A DNA stretch of 64,000 bases from JAVDCA01 sp035293985 (GTDB lineage: Bacteria; Pseudomonadota; Alphaproteobacteria; Rhizobiales; Xanthobacteraceae). Of this stretch, positions 24,688 to 32,764 are shown piece by piece; within the stretch, counting starts at the first letter, position 1; each line of letters starts with the position of its first letter. The DNA lies in assembly GCA_035293985.1 (NCBI GenBank), contig DATGLS010000025.1, positions 138,783 to 202,782 of the forward strand. The letters run 5' to 3'. The notes beneath the pieces are model-generated. The model saw only the letters and a program-made list of their open reading frames with translations. It did not search any database and was not told the DNA's origin. A program made the translations under genes and the position numbers.

Positions 24688-27075
24688 ATGGATAGTCCGA
24701 TTCAGCAACCCGGCACGCTCGGGTCTCGCTCATCGAACGGTCCCCTGATCCTGCCGCGGCCCTGGGTCGCCGCGATCCAACTCATTCTCGGGATTGTGGT
24801 GGCAATTGCGGCAATTTTGGCCGTGGTGCCGCGCGCCCGAGCGCAAGGTGCGCCGGCGCCGGCCGCCGCTTCGACGCGACATCTCTCCCTCGCCGAGGTC
24901 CATTCCGGCGCGCTGCTGCTGCGCGCCGACGGCGTCGGCTACGTCGAGGCACCACTGGTCGCGACCGACGTCGACTTGACCGTCAGCGGCCCGACCGCGC
25001 GCGGCCGCGTCACCCAGCTCTTTCACAATCCGACCGACCACTGGGTCGAGGCGGTCTATGTCTATCCGCTGTCCGAGGGCAGCGCGGTCGACACGCTCAA
25101 AATGGTGGTGGGTGAGCGCATCATCGTCGGCGACGTGATGGAGCGAAAGAGCGCGCAGAAGATCTACGAGGACGCAAAGGCTGCCGGCCACAAGGCTGCC
25201 CTGATGACGCAGGAGCGGCCGAACATCTTCACCAACGCGGTCGCCAACATCGCGCCGGGCGAAAGCGTGCTGGTGCAGATCGAGTACCAGGAGCCGGTGC
25301 ACCAGTCGGGCGGCGAGTTCTCGCTGCGCATCCCGCTCGTGGTCGCGCCGCGCTACAACCCCGCCCCGGTGGTGCAGACCGTCGCGCTCGACGATCGCCG
25401 CAATGGCTGGGGCGCGATCACGAATCCGGTCCCCGACCGCGCCCGCATCGAGCCGCCGGTGCTCGATCCGCGCACCAATCCCGCCGTCAATCCGGTCGCC
25501 ATCACGGTGCGGCTGCAGGCCGGCTTCCCGCTCGGCTCGGTGAAGAGTGCGCACCATCAGATCACCGTCGAGGAGCCTTCGGCCGACGTGCGCGTCATCA
25601 GGCTCGCCGACGAGGTCGTCCCGGCCGACCGCGATTTCGAGCTCACCTGGGCCCCGGCCGCGACCAATGCGCCGTCGGTCGGGCTCTTCCGCGAGCATGT
25701 CGGCGATGCCGACTACCTCCTCGCTTTCGTCACCCCGCCGGCGCTCACCGACGCGGTGCAGCAGCCACGCCCGCGCGAGATGGTCTTCGTCATCGACAAT
25801 TCCGGCTCGATGGGTGGCACCTCGATCACCCAAGCGAAGGCGAGCCTGCTCTACGGGCTCGCGCATTTGAAAACGGGCGACCGCTTCAACGTCATCCGTT
25901 TCGACAACACCATGGAAGCGCTGTTTCCCGACACGGTGCCGGCCGATGCCGCCAATCTCGATCGTGCCAAGGCGTTCGTGTCGGCGATCGAGGCGCGCGG
26001 CGGCACCGAGATGGTGCCGCCGATGCAGGCCGCGCTCACCGACGCGCGCGGCGCCGACAGCACCTATCTGCGCCAGGTCGTCTTCCTCACCGACGGCGAG
26101 ATCGGCAACGAGCAGCAGCTGTTCGACACCATCGCGGCCATGCGCGGACGCTCGCGCGTCTACATGGTCGGCATCGGCGCGTCGCCGAACAGCTTCCTGA
26201 TGACGCGCGCCTCCGAGATCGGCCGCGGCACCTACACGCACATCGGCTCGGTCGACCAGGTCGAGACGCGCATGCGCGCCTTGTTCGACAAGCTCGAGAA
26301 CCCGATCATCACCGGGCTCACGGCGACCTACGCGGGCGAGGCCGATGTCACGCCGGCGCTGTTGCCCGATCTCTATCGCGGCGAGCCGGTGGTGCTCGCC
26401 GCCAAGGTGGCTTCCCTCACCGGCACGCTCGACATCAGCGGGCACATCGGCGATCGACCGTGGGTCGTGCACCTGCCGGTCGCCAATGCGGCCGAGGGGC
26501 AGGGCATCTCCAAGCTGTGGGCGCGCCGCAAGATCGCCGACGCCGAGGTCGCGTATACCCTCCATCAGATTGCGCAGAGCGAGGCCGACCGCCGCGTTCT
26601 CGATCTCGCTCTCGCGCATCATCTGGTGAGCCGCCTCACCAGTCTGGTCGCGGTCGACACCACGCCGAGCCGGCCCGCCGGCGCGCGCCTCACCCACACC
26701 GAGCTGCCGCTCAACCTGCCGGCCGGCTGGGATTTCGACAAAGTGTTCGGCCGGCGCGGGGAGGACCAGCCGACCGTGCCGGCGCCGCATCGCAAGGACG
26801 ACCACGCCGATGCCGGACACGTGCAGCTTGCGGCCGCCACCGCGGCGCCATCATCGCCCGCGCGCGCCGTCGTCGTGCCGACGGTCGTCCGGAACGCCGG
26901 CGTCACCCTGCCGCAGACCGCGACCGATGCGGAGCTGCGCATGATCGCGGGTGCGATCCTGGTGGTCTTCAGCTTCCTTCTCCTCACCTTGCGCCAGTCC
27001 GTGCATGTCCCGGCGACGTGGTTCGCGTCTCGCCGGCGAGCACATGCGACACGGAGTATCGGACGGGAGCGGTGA
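24688..27075 (+). CDS. Sortase substrate: VIT/von Willebrand A domain surface protein
   Basis: A 795-aa protein that looks like the marine-proteobacterial sortase target family. An N-terminal membrane segment (about 28-52) is followed by a VIT domain (about 70-200, LFHNPTDHWVEAVYVYPLSE), and a VWA domain with the MIDAS DNSGSMGG. The C-terminus has LPQTA at 741-745, a hydrophobic helix (about 751-769) and a basic tail (RRR, RER), i.e. a sorting signal. GGAGGAGGG precedes the ATG at 24688. The class GN sortase gene follows 7 bp later. It is probably cleaved and anchored at the outer surface; function unknown (VWA suggests adhesion). Confidence 0.92.
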   Translation: MDSPIQQPGTLGSRSSNGPLILPRPWVAAIQLILGIVVAIAAILAVVPRARAQGAPAPAAASTRHLSLAEVHSGALLLRADGVGYVEAPLVATDVDLTVSGPTARGRVTQLFHNPTDHWVEAVYVYPLSEGSAVDTLKMVVGERIIVGDVMERKSAQKIYEDAKAAGHKAALMTQERPNIFTNAVANIAPGESVLVQIEYQEPVHQSGGEFSLRIPLVVAPRYNPAPVVQTVALDDRRNGWGAITNPVPDRARIEPPVLDPRTNPAVNPVAITVRLQAGFPLGSVKSAHHQITVEEPSADVRVIRLADEVVPADRDFELTWAPAATNAPSVGLFREHVGDADYLLAFVTPPALTDAVQQPRPREMVFVIDNSGSMGGTSITQAKASLLYGLAHLKTGDRFNVIRFDNTMEALFPDTVPADAANLDRAKAFVSAIEARGGTEMVPPMQAALTDARGADSTYLRQVVFLTDGEIGNEQQLFDTIAAMRGRSRVYMVGIGASPNSFLMTRASEIGRGTYTHIGSVDQVETRMRALFDKLENPIITGLTATYAGEADVTPALLPDLYRGEPVVLAAKVASLTGTLDISGHIGDRPWVVHLPVANAAEGQGISKLWARRKIADAEVAYTLHQIAQSEADRRVLDLALAHHLVSRLTSLVAVDTTPSRPAGARLTHTELPLNLPAGWDFDKVFGRRGEDQPTVPAPHRKDDHADAGHVQLAAATAAPSSPARAVVVPTVVRNAGVTLPQTATDAELRMIAGAILVVFSFLLLTLRQSVHVPATWFASRRRAHATRSIGRER

Positions 27076-27082
27076 GGAAACG

Positions 27083-27721
27083 ATGTCGGCGCTTCCCCTT
27101 CCCCCCGCGTCGACATTGCGGCGGCCGTCGCGTCTCCCCACCGCGGCGGCCGCCATGCTTTGCGTCCTCGGCCTCGGGCTGTTCGGCCAGGGCCTGTGGA
27201 TCCATGCCAAGGCGTTGCTCGCGCAGGTCCTGCTCGAGCGCGCCTTCGCGGCAACGCTCGCGAGCGGGCATCCGGTCAAGCCGTGGAGCTGGGCCGATAC
27301 CTGGCCGGTCGCCCGCATCGAGGTGCCGCGGCTCGGCCGCGCCGAGATCGCGCTCGCCGGCGCGAGCGGTCAGGCGCTGGCGTTCGGCCCGGGCCATGTC
27401 GAGCGCACGCCCGAGGCGGGCGAGCGCGGCACCGCCGTCTATGCGGCGCACCGCGACACGAGCTTTGCGTTCCTGGGCGAGGTGCGGATCGGCGATGAGA
27501 TCCGCGTTACGCGCCGCGATGGGCAAATGTTCCGCTTCCGCGTCACCGACACGTCGGTGGTGCGCTTCGATGCCTCCGGCATCGACCCGCACGCGGACGG
27601 CCGCAACCTCGTGCTCGCCACCTGCTGGCCGCTCGACGGCAAGCTCTTCGGCCCGCTGCGCTACCTCGTCCGCGCCGCGATCATCCCGCGCGTGGCCGCC
27701 GCGCCTCGCAACGATCCATGA
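27083..27721 (+). CDS. Class GN sortase
   Basis: A 212-aa membrane-anchored transpeptidase. One transmembrane helix (about 20-40) is followed by the sortase fold with the catalytic His123 (AAHRDTSF), Cys181 (LATCWPLDG) and the likely Arg193 (GPLRYLVR). Class GN sortases occur in Gram-negative bacteria, each with one dedicated VIT/VWA substrate next to it, as here. The ATG at 27083 is chosen with GAGGAAAC upstream. It overlaps the next gene by ATGA, so the three genes are translationally linked. Confidence 0.93.
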   Translation: MSALPLPPASTLRRPSRLPTAAAAMLCVLGLGLFGQGLWIHAKALLAQVLLERAFAATLASGHPVKPWSWADTWPVARIEVPRLGRAEIALAGASGQALAFGPGHVERTPEAGERGTAVYAAHRDTSFAFLGEVRIGDEIRVTRRDGQMFRFRVTDTSVVRFDASGIDPHADGRNLVLATCWPLDGKLFGPLRYLVRAAIIPRVAAAPRNDP

Positions 27722-28722
27722 GCCCCGCCATGATGCGCCTGCCCCGGCTGGCCGCCGCCTTGCGCCCGCTCGTGCGCCCTGCTCTCGGGCTCGTCGTCTT
27801 CGTGGCGATCGGAGTGGCCTGCGTCTACGCCGTCGCGGGTTCCTACGGGCTCAACATCGTGCTTCATCGCGGCGGCACCCTGTGGGTCCCGGTCGCCGCC
27901 AATGATCCGCGTCTGTCGAGCTCGATGCGGCTCGCCTTGCACAACCGGTCCATCGCCGCGACCCCCGGCGGCTTCGCGTGGCGATCGATCGGGCCGGGCT
28001 TCGAGGTGGCCGAGCTGCCGGTGACCGCGAATGGCGCCACAGTCGACCAGATCCTGCTCGCACGCGTCGATCCGGCCAGGTTTCGCTTCGTCGTGCGCAC
28101 GGCGCCGGCCGGCAATCGAAACCTCGACGAATGGATGGCCGCGCTCAACGCCGCGCTGGTCATCAACGGCAGCTACTTCACGCGCGACGGCACGCCGGAT
28201 ACGCCGCTCGTGAGCGGCGGTGTGGCATTGGGACCGAAGACCTATTTGGCCAAGCACGGTGCCTTCGTCGCCTCGGCGACCTTTGTCGGCGTGCATGACC
28301 TTGCCAAGGAGGATTGGCATACGCTGCTGCGCGGCGCCGACGACGCCATGGTGTCGTTCCCGATGCTGGTCACCGCCGATGGCGCCAGCCGCGTCAATGC
28401 CGACTGGCAGCGCCTCGCCAACCGCAGCTTCGTCGGGCAGGACCGCTCCGGCCGCATCGTCCTCGGCACGACCACGGACGCTTTCTTCGCGCTCGATCGA
28501 TTTGCCGACTTCTTGGCCAAAGCGCCGCTCGACCTTGCGCTCGCGCTCAACCTCGACGGCGGGCCGGTCGCGTCCCAGGGGATCGCGCTCAACGGCTATC
28601 GTCGCGACTACTGCGGCCAGTGGGAGCTCGCGGCGCGCGGCGGCCGCATGCGCCTGCTCGCCTCGATCATCGGCACCCGTTGCTGGGAGATGCCGATCGT
28701 CCTCGCGGTCCTGCCGAAATAG
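27718..28722 (+). CDS. Phosphodiester glycosidase domain protein (DUF2233-like)
   Basis: A 334-aa protein with a transmembrane helix near the N-terminus (about residues 20-42) and a large exported NAGPA-like domain. The domain is recognised by the NGSYFTRDGTPDTPLVSGG and LALNLDGGPVASQG segments, which carry the Asn/Asp residues of phosphodiester alpha-N-acetylglucosaminidases. Substrates of bacterial members are largely unknown; glycan phosphodiesters are proposed. ATGA overlap with the sortase gene places it in the same operon, suggesting a role in the sortase-linked envelope polymer. Confidence 0.86.
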   Translation: MSPAMMRLPRLAAALRPLVRPALGLVVFVAIGVACVYAVAGSYGLNIVLHRGGTLWVPVAANDPRLSSSMRLALHNRSIAATPGGFAWRSIGPGFEVAELPVTANGATVDQILLARVDPARFRFVVRTAPAGNRNLDEWMAALNAALVINGSYFTRDGTPDTPLVSGGVALGPKTYLAKHGAFVASATFVGVHDLAKEDWHTLLRGADDAMVSFPMLVTADGASRVNADWQRLANRSFVGQDRSGRIVLGTTTDAFFALDRFADFLAKAPLDLALALNLDGGPVASQGIALNGYRRDYCGQWELAARGGRMRLLASIIGTRCWEMPIVLAVLPK

Positions 28723-28739
28723 CTTCTGGAAAAGCTTGC

Positions 28740-30278
28740 ATGCGCATCCTGCTCATCAATCCGCCGCATCCCTCGATCGGCAGCCGCATTCCCCGCGAGC
28801 AGCTGCCGCCGCTCGGCCTGCTGTCGATCGGTGGACCGCTGATCGACGCGGGGCACGACGTCACGCTGATCGATGCCGAGTTCGGGCCGATGCGTATCGC
28901 CGACATCGTTGCCCGCGCTCGTGTGCGGCGCCCCGAGGCCATCATGCTCGGCCACTCGGGCTCGACCTCCGGCCATCCGGTCATATCTGCGCTGACCTGC
29001 GCACTGCGCGCGGCGCTGCCCGAGGCCTGGATCATCTATGGCGGCGTCTTCCCGACCTATCACTGGCGCGACATTCTCAGCGAGGAGCCGCAGATCGACA
29101 TCATCGTGCGCGGCGAGGGCGAGGAGACTGCGCCGCGCCTCATCGCGGCCATCGAGAGCGGGCGCCCGCTGCTCGCCGTGCGCGGCATCGCGTTCCGGGA
29201 CAAGGGCGTCGTCATCGGCACACCGCCGGCGGCGATCATCGCCGATCTCGATTCCTGCCGCGTGGGCTGGGAGCTGATCGACCACGCGCGCTACAGCTAC
29301 TGGGGCGGCAAGCGTGCCGTGGTGGTGCAGTTCTCGCGTGGCTGCCCGCATCCTTGCACCTATTGCGGCCAGCGCGGCTTCTGGACGCGCTTTCGCCATC
29401 GCGACCCGAAGAAGTTCGCCGCCGAGATCGCCCGCCTGCATCGCGAGCACGGCATCGAGGTGGTCAACTTCGCCGACGAGAACCCGAGCGCCTCGCGCAA
29501 GGCATGGCGCGCCTTCCTCGAGGCGCTGATCGCCGAGAAGGTGGAGCTGACTCTGGTCGGCTCGACCCGTGCCGACGACATCGTGCGCGACGCCGATATC
29601 CTGCATCTCTACAAGCAGGCCGGCTTCGAGCGTTTCCTCATGGGCATGGAGAACACCGACGAGGCGACGCTCGAGCTCATCCGCAAGGGCGGCGGCACGT
29701 CGAAGGACCGCGAGGCGATCCGCCTGCTGCGCCGTCACGACATACTCTCGATGGCGACCTGGGTGGTCGGCTTCGAGGAGGAGACCGATCGCGATCTCAT
29801 CCGCGGCCTGCGCCAGCTCCTTTCCTACGACCCCGACCAGATCCAGACGCTCTATGTCACGCCGCATCGCTGGACGCCGTATTTCCGCGTCGCCGCCGAC
29901 CGCCAGGTGATCCAGACCGATCAGCGGCGATGGGACTACAAGCACCAGGTGCTGGCGACGCGTCACATGCCGCCGTGGCGGCTGATCGCCTGGGTCAAAT
30001 TCATCGAGGCAGTGGTCCAATTGCGTCCGCGCGCGCTCAAGCGCTATATCGCGCATCGCGACGGCAGGATTCGCCACGGCATCCGGTGGTATTACCGCAT
30101 GGGCCGGCGCGTCTGGTTTCACGAGATCTGGAACTTCGTGTTTCGCGACCGGCGTTTGCGCGACGGCCCGACTCTGGCGGAGTTCTGGGGCAAGCCGCAG
30201 GACGCCGAGGAAGAGGCGATGCATGTGCCGAGGCGGGAGTATCTGTTGCGCGCGCCGGCGCGCCGCGCGTCAGTGTGA
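28740..30278 (+). CDS. B12-binding radical SAM protein, BchE-like
   Basis: A 512-aa protein: N-terminal cobalamin-binding-like Rossmann domain (about 1-150; MRILLINPPHPSIG, LGLLSIGGPLIDAGH), then radical SAM domain with C202-x3-C206-x2-C209 (SRGCPHPCTYCG). The overall plan is that of the BchE/P-methylase group that includes anaerobic Mg-protoporphyrin monomethyl ester cyclase; no other bacteriochlorophyll gene lies in the window, so the substrate is uncertain. It starts 17 bp after the glycosidase gene and is likely cotranscribed. The classical cobalamin DxHxxG motif was not found. Confidence 0.8.
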   Translation: MRILLINPPHPSIGSRIPREQLPPLGLLSIGGPLIDAGHDVTLIDAEFGPMRIADIVARARVRRPEAIMLGHSGSTSGHPVISALTCALRAALPEAWIIYGGVFPTYHWRDILSEEPQIDIIVRGEGEETAPRLIAAIESGRPLLAVRGIAFRDKGVVIGTPPAAIIADLDSCRVGWELIDHARYSYWGGKRAVVVQFSRGCPHPCTYCGQRGFWTRFRHRDPKKFAAEIARLHREHGIEVVNFADENPSASRKAWRAFLEALIAEKVELTLVGSTRADDIVRDADILHLYKQAGFERFLMGMENTDEATLELIRKGGGTSKDREAIRLLRRHDILSMATWVVGFEEETDRDLIRGLRQLLSYDPDQIQTLYVTPHRWTPYFRVAADRQVIQTDQRRWDYKHQVLATRHMPPWRLIAWVKFIEAVVQLRPRALKRYIAHRDGRIRHGIRWYYRMGRRVWFHEIWNFVFRDRRLRDGPTLAEFWGKPQDAEEEAMHVPRREYLLRAPARRASV

Positions 30279-30344
30279 TCGGGAATTTCCGCTTCACGAC
30301 GGAGTCTGCCTGGAGCGCGCGCATGTGACGGGAGGGCCACCGCA

Positions 30345-30815
30345 ATGCCGATTGATATCCGCCCCTACCGGTCGGGCGACCTCGCCGGCCTGATCGCGCT
30401 CTTCCGCGACACGGTGCGCCGGATCAACGGTCGCGACTATTCGCAGCAGCAGGTCATGGCCTGGGCGCCGGACGACATCGATGCGCGGCGATGGCGGTAC
30501 CGCTTCGACAACAAGGACGTCTGGGTCGCCGATCTCGACGGCGCGCCGGTCGGCTTCGTCGAGGTGGCACGCGACGGGCTGATCGACATGCTCTACGTCC
30601 ACGCCGATCATCAGGGCATCGGCATCGCCAGCCGGCTGCTGCGCACCGTCGAGGCGAGCGCGCGGACGCACGGGCTGCTGCGCCTCTTCACCGAGGCGAG
30701 CATCACGGCGCGGCCGTTCTTCGAGCACCGCGGCTTCCGCGTCATCGCGCCGCAGCGGGTGATGCGCTGGGCGCAGGAATTCCTCAACTACCGCATGGAC
30801 AAGGCCCTGGGCTGA
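30345..30815 (+). CDS. GNAT-family N-acetyltransferase
   Basis: A 156-aa GNAT protein with IRPYRSGDLAGLIALFRDT at the start, the acetyl-CoA loop HQGIGIASRLLRTVE (Q/R-x-x-G-x-G/A type) and FEHRGFRVI at the end. It resembles the stand-alone ElaA/YafP-like group of unknown substrate. GGGAGGG precedes the ATG. Single gene between the radical SAM gene and a Bug receptor. Confidence 0.88.
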   Translation: MPIDIRPYRSGDLAGLIALFRDTVRRINGRDYSQQQVMAWAPDDIDARRWRYRFDNKDVWVADLDGAPVGFVEVARDGLIDMLYVHADHQGIGIASRLLRTVEASARTHGLLRLFTEASITARPFFEHRGFRVIAPQRVMRWAQEFLNYRMDKALG

Positions 30816-30828
30816 CTTTGCCACTGCC

Positions 30829-30905
30829 TTCGTTGCGAGGCGCGCGCAGCACGCCGAAGTAATCTCGTGCCGCACGGGATTGCGTCGCTTCGCTCGCAAT
30901 GACAT
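30829..30905. repeat. Dispersed repeat (family D)
   Basis: CGTTGCGAGGCGCGCGCAG and the closing GCGTCGCTTCGCTCGCAATGAC form long imperfect arms. This is the style of interspersed repeat common in Bradyrhizobium relatives. Confidence 0.6.
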
Positions 30906-30967
30906 CTAGGGGCGCGCCATGCGCGCCTCCCGTGCGCGCCTCACATGCCCGTTTCTGAGGAATCCGC

Positions 30968-31942
30968 ATGCCATTCTCGCTTAAGCTCGGCGCCGCGCTG
31001 ATCGCGGCAGTGAGCCTCGCGTTCTCCGCGGCCGCGCAGGATTATCCGAGCCACACGGTGCGCATCATCGTGCCGTTCGCGGCCGGCGGTCCGGCCGATG
31101 TCTACAGCCGCCAGCTCGCGCAATATCTGTCGCAGGCCCTCAAGCAGCCCTTCGTGGTCGAGGACCAGCCCGGCGCCGGCTCGATCATCGGCACCAACTA
31201 TGTCGCCCACGCGCCCGCCGACGGCTACACGCTCCTCGCCATGTCGAACACCCACACGGTCAACGAGACGCTGGTGCCCAACCGGCCGTTCGTGCTGATG
31301 CGCGACTTCGTGCCCGTCGCGCCGATCAACTACTCGGATCTCGTGATGGTGGTGCATCCCTCGGTGCCGGCGAAGACGCTCAAGGAGTTCATCGCGCTCG
31401 CCAAGGCGCAGCCCGGCAAGCTCAACTACGCATCGTCGGGCACCGGTACGCCCTATCATATGGCGGGCGAGCTGTTCAAATCGATGACCGGCACGAACAT
31501 CCAGCACGTGCCCTATCGCGGCTCTTCCGGGGCCCGCAACGACGTGCTCGGCGGCCAGGTGCAGATGATGTTCGATGCCATCACGACGATGGCGCCGAAC
31601 GTCAAGGCCGGTCAGGTGCGCGCGCTCGCCACCACCGGGACAAAGCGCTCGACCGTGCTGCCGGATGTGCCCACCGTCGCCGAGGCTGGCGTTCCCGGTT
31701 ACGAGACCACGATCTGGCTGGGCATCATGGCGCCCAAAGGCACGCCGCAACCGGTCGTCGACAAGCTCAATGCCGAGATCGAGAAGGCCGTCAAGCAGCC
31801 CACGCTGGTCGCCGCCTGGGAGAAGCAGGGCGCCACCCCGATGACCATGACGCCGGCCGAGTTCGGCGCCTATCTCGAGAAGGACATCGCCAAGTGGGCG
31901 AATGTGATCAAGACCGCCCACATCCAGGTCGATACGAAGTGA
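30968..31942 (+). CDS. Tripartite tricarboxylate transporter (Bug) substrate-binding protein
   Basis: A 324-aa Bug/TctC-type receptor with a Sec signal peptide (about 1-22). Signature segments: VRIIVPFAAGGPADV, EDQPGAGSIIGTNYVA and VPYRGSSGARNDVLGGQVQ. GAGGA lies before the ATG. No TctA or TctB genes accompany it. The ligand is presumably a carboxylic acid. Confidence 0.93.
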   Translation: MPFSLKLGAALIAAVSLAFSAAAQDYPSHTVRIIVPFAAGGPADVYSRQLAQYLSQALKQPFVVEDQPGAGSIIGTNYVAHAPADGYTLLAMSNTHTVNETLVPNRPFVLMRDFVPVAPINYSDLVMVVHPSVPAKTLKEFIALAKAQPGKLNYASSGTGTPYHMAGELFKSMTGTNIQHVPYRGSSGARNDVLGGQVQMMFDAITTMAPNVKAGQVRALATTGTKRSTVLPDVPTVAEAGVPGYETTIWLGIMAPKGTPQPVVDKLNAEIEKAVKQPTLVAAWEKQGATPMTMTPAEFGAYLEKDIAKWANVIKTAHIQVDTK

Positions 31943-31967
31943 TTGAATGTAGATGAGCAGTGCGACG

Positions 31968-32060
31968 CGAGCGCGCCTCTCGCGCTCCTTCTCGCCCGGA
32001 AAGGCGAGAGGGAGCGCAGGCATTGCGCTCACCTCACATGCCCCTCACATGCGGGGAGGG
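31968..32060. repeat. GC-rich dispersed repeat (family A)
   Basis: Inverted halves around CTCGCCCGGAAAGGCGAG, and CTCACATGCGGGGAGGG; the last bases supply the ribosome site of the following gene. Confidence 0.5.
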
Positions 32061-32065
32061 ACCGC

Positions 32066-32764
32066 TTGAACCTCACACTTCTCTCCGGCGGCGCGGCCCA
32101 CGGGCTCGTCACGGCGCTCGCGCCGCAATTCAAGGCGCAGACCGGCGCCGATATCGACGCTACGTTCGGCGCCGTCGGGGCCATGCGTGACAAGCTCCTC
32201 GCGGGCACCGACGCTGACGTGCTGATCCTCACCGCGGCGCTGATCGGCGAGCTCACCACGGCTGGCTATGTCGCCGCCGGCACGGCGGCGGACATCGGCA
32301 CGGTCGCGACCGGCGTCGCGGTGCGCAGCGGCGATCCCATGCCGGCGATCGGCGATGCCGACGCGCTGCGGGCGGCGCTGCGCGGCGCCGATGCGATCTA
32401 CTTTCCCGATCCCAGCCTCGCGACCGCGGGCATTCACTTCGCCAAGGTGCTCGACCGGCTCGGCATCGCGGCGGAGGTGGCGCCGCGGCTGCGCCCGCAT
32501 CCGAACGGCAGCGCCGCGATGGCGGCGCTCGCCGCGGTCGATGGCGGCCGGCCGATCGGCTGCACGCAGGTCACCGAGATCCTCGACACCAAGGGAACGA
32601 GCCTCGTCGGCAACCTGCCGGAGGGCTTCGCGCTCGCCACCGTCTATACGCTCGGCATCTCGACCAAGGCGCGGTCGCCGGAGCTTGCGCACAAGCTCGC
32701 GGCGATGCTGACCGGTGATGCGTCGCGCGATTTGCGCCGCCGGCTCGGCTTCGACGCTGGCTAG
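32066..32764 (+). CDS. ModA-like (molybdate-type) substrate-binding protein without signal peptide
   Basis: A 232-aa type II periplasmic-binding-fold protein resembling ModA/extracellular-solute receptors: LTLLSGGAAHGLVTALAPQF, ADVLILTAALIGELTTAG, and DPSLATAGIHFAKVLDRLG. The best start is TTG at 32066 with GGGAGGG six bases upstream; this leaves no signal peptide, so the product would be cytoplasmic unless a longer start is used. No ATPase or permease is adjacent. It overlaps the flavoenzyme gene by 4 bp tail to tail. Ligand unknown. Confidence 0.78.
   Translation: MNLTLLSGGAAHGLVTALAPQFKAQTGADIDATFGAVGAMRDKLLAGTDADVLILTAALIGELTTAGYVAAGTAADIGTVATGVAVRSGDPMPAIGDADALRAALRGADAIYFPDPSLATAGIHFAKVLDRLGIAAEVAPRLRPHPNGSAAMAALAAVDGGRPIGCTQVTEILDTKGTSLVGNLPEGFALATVYTLGISTKARSPELAHKLAAMLTGDASRDLRRRLGFDAG

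Noticed and set aside
28740..30278. Photosynthesis gene cluster
   Set aside because: Only one BchE-like gene; no other bacteriochlorophyll or reaction-centre genes in the window.
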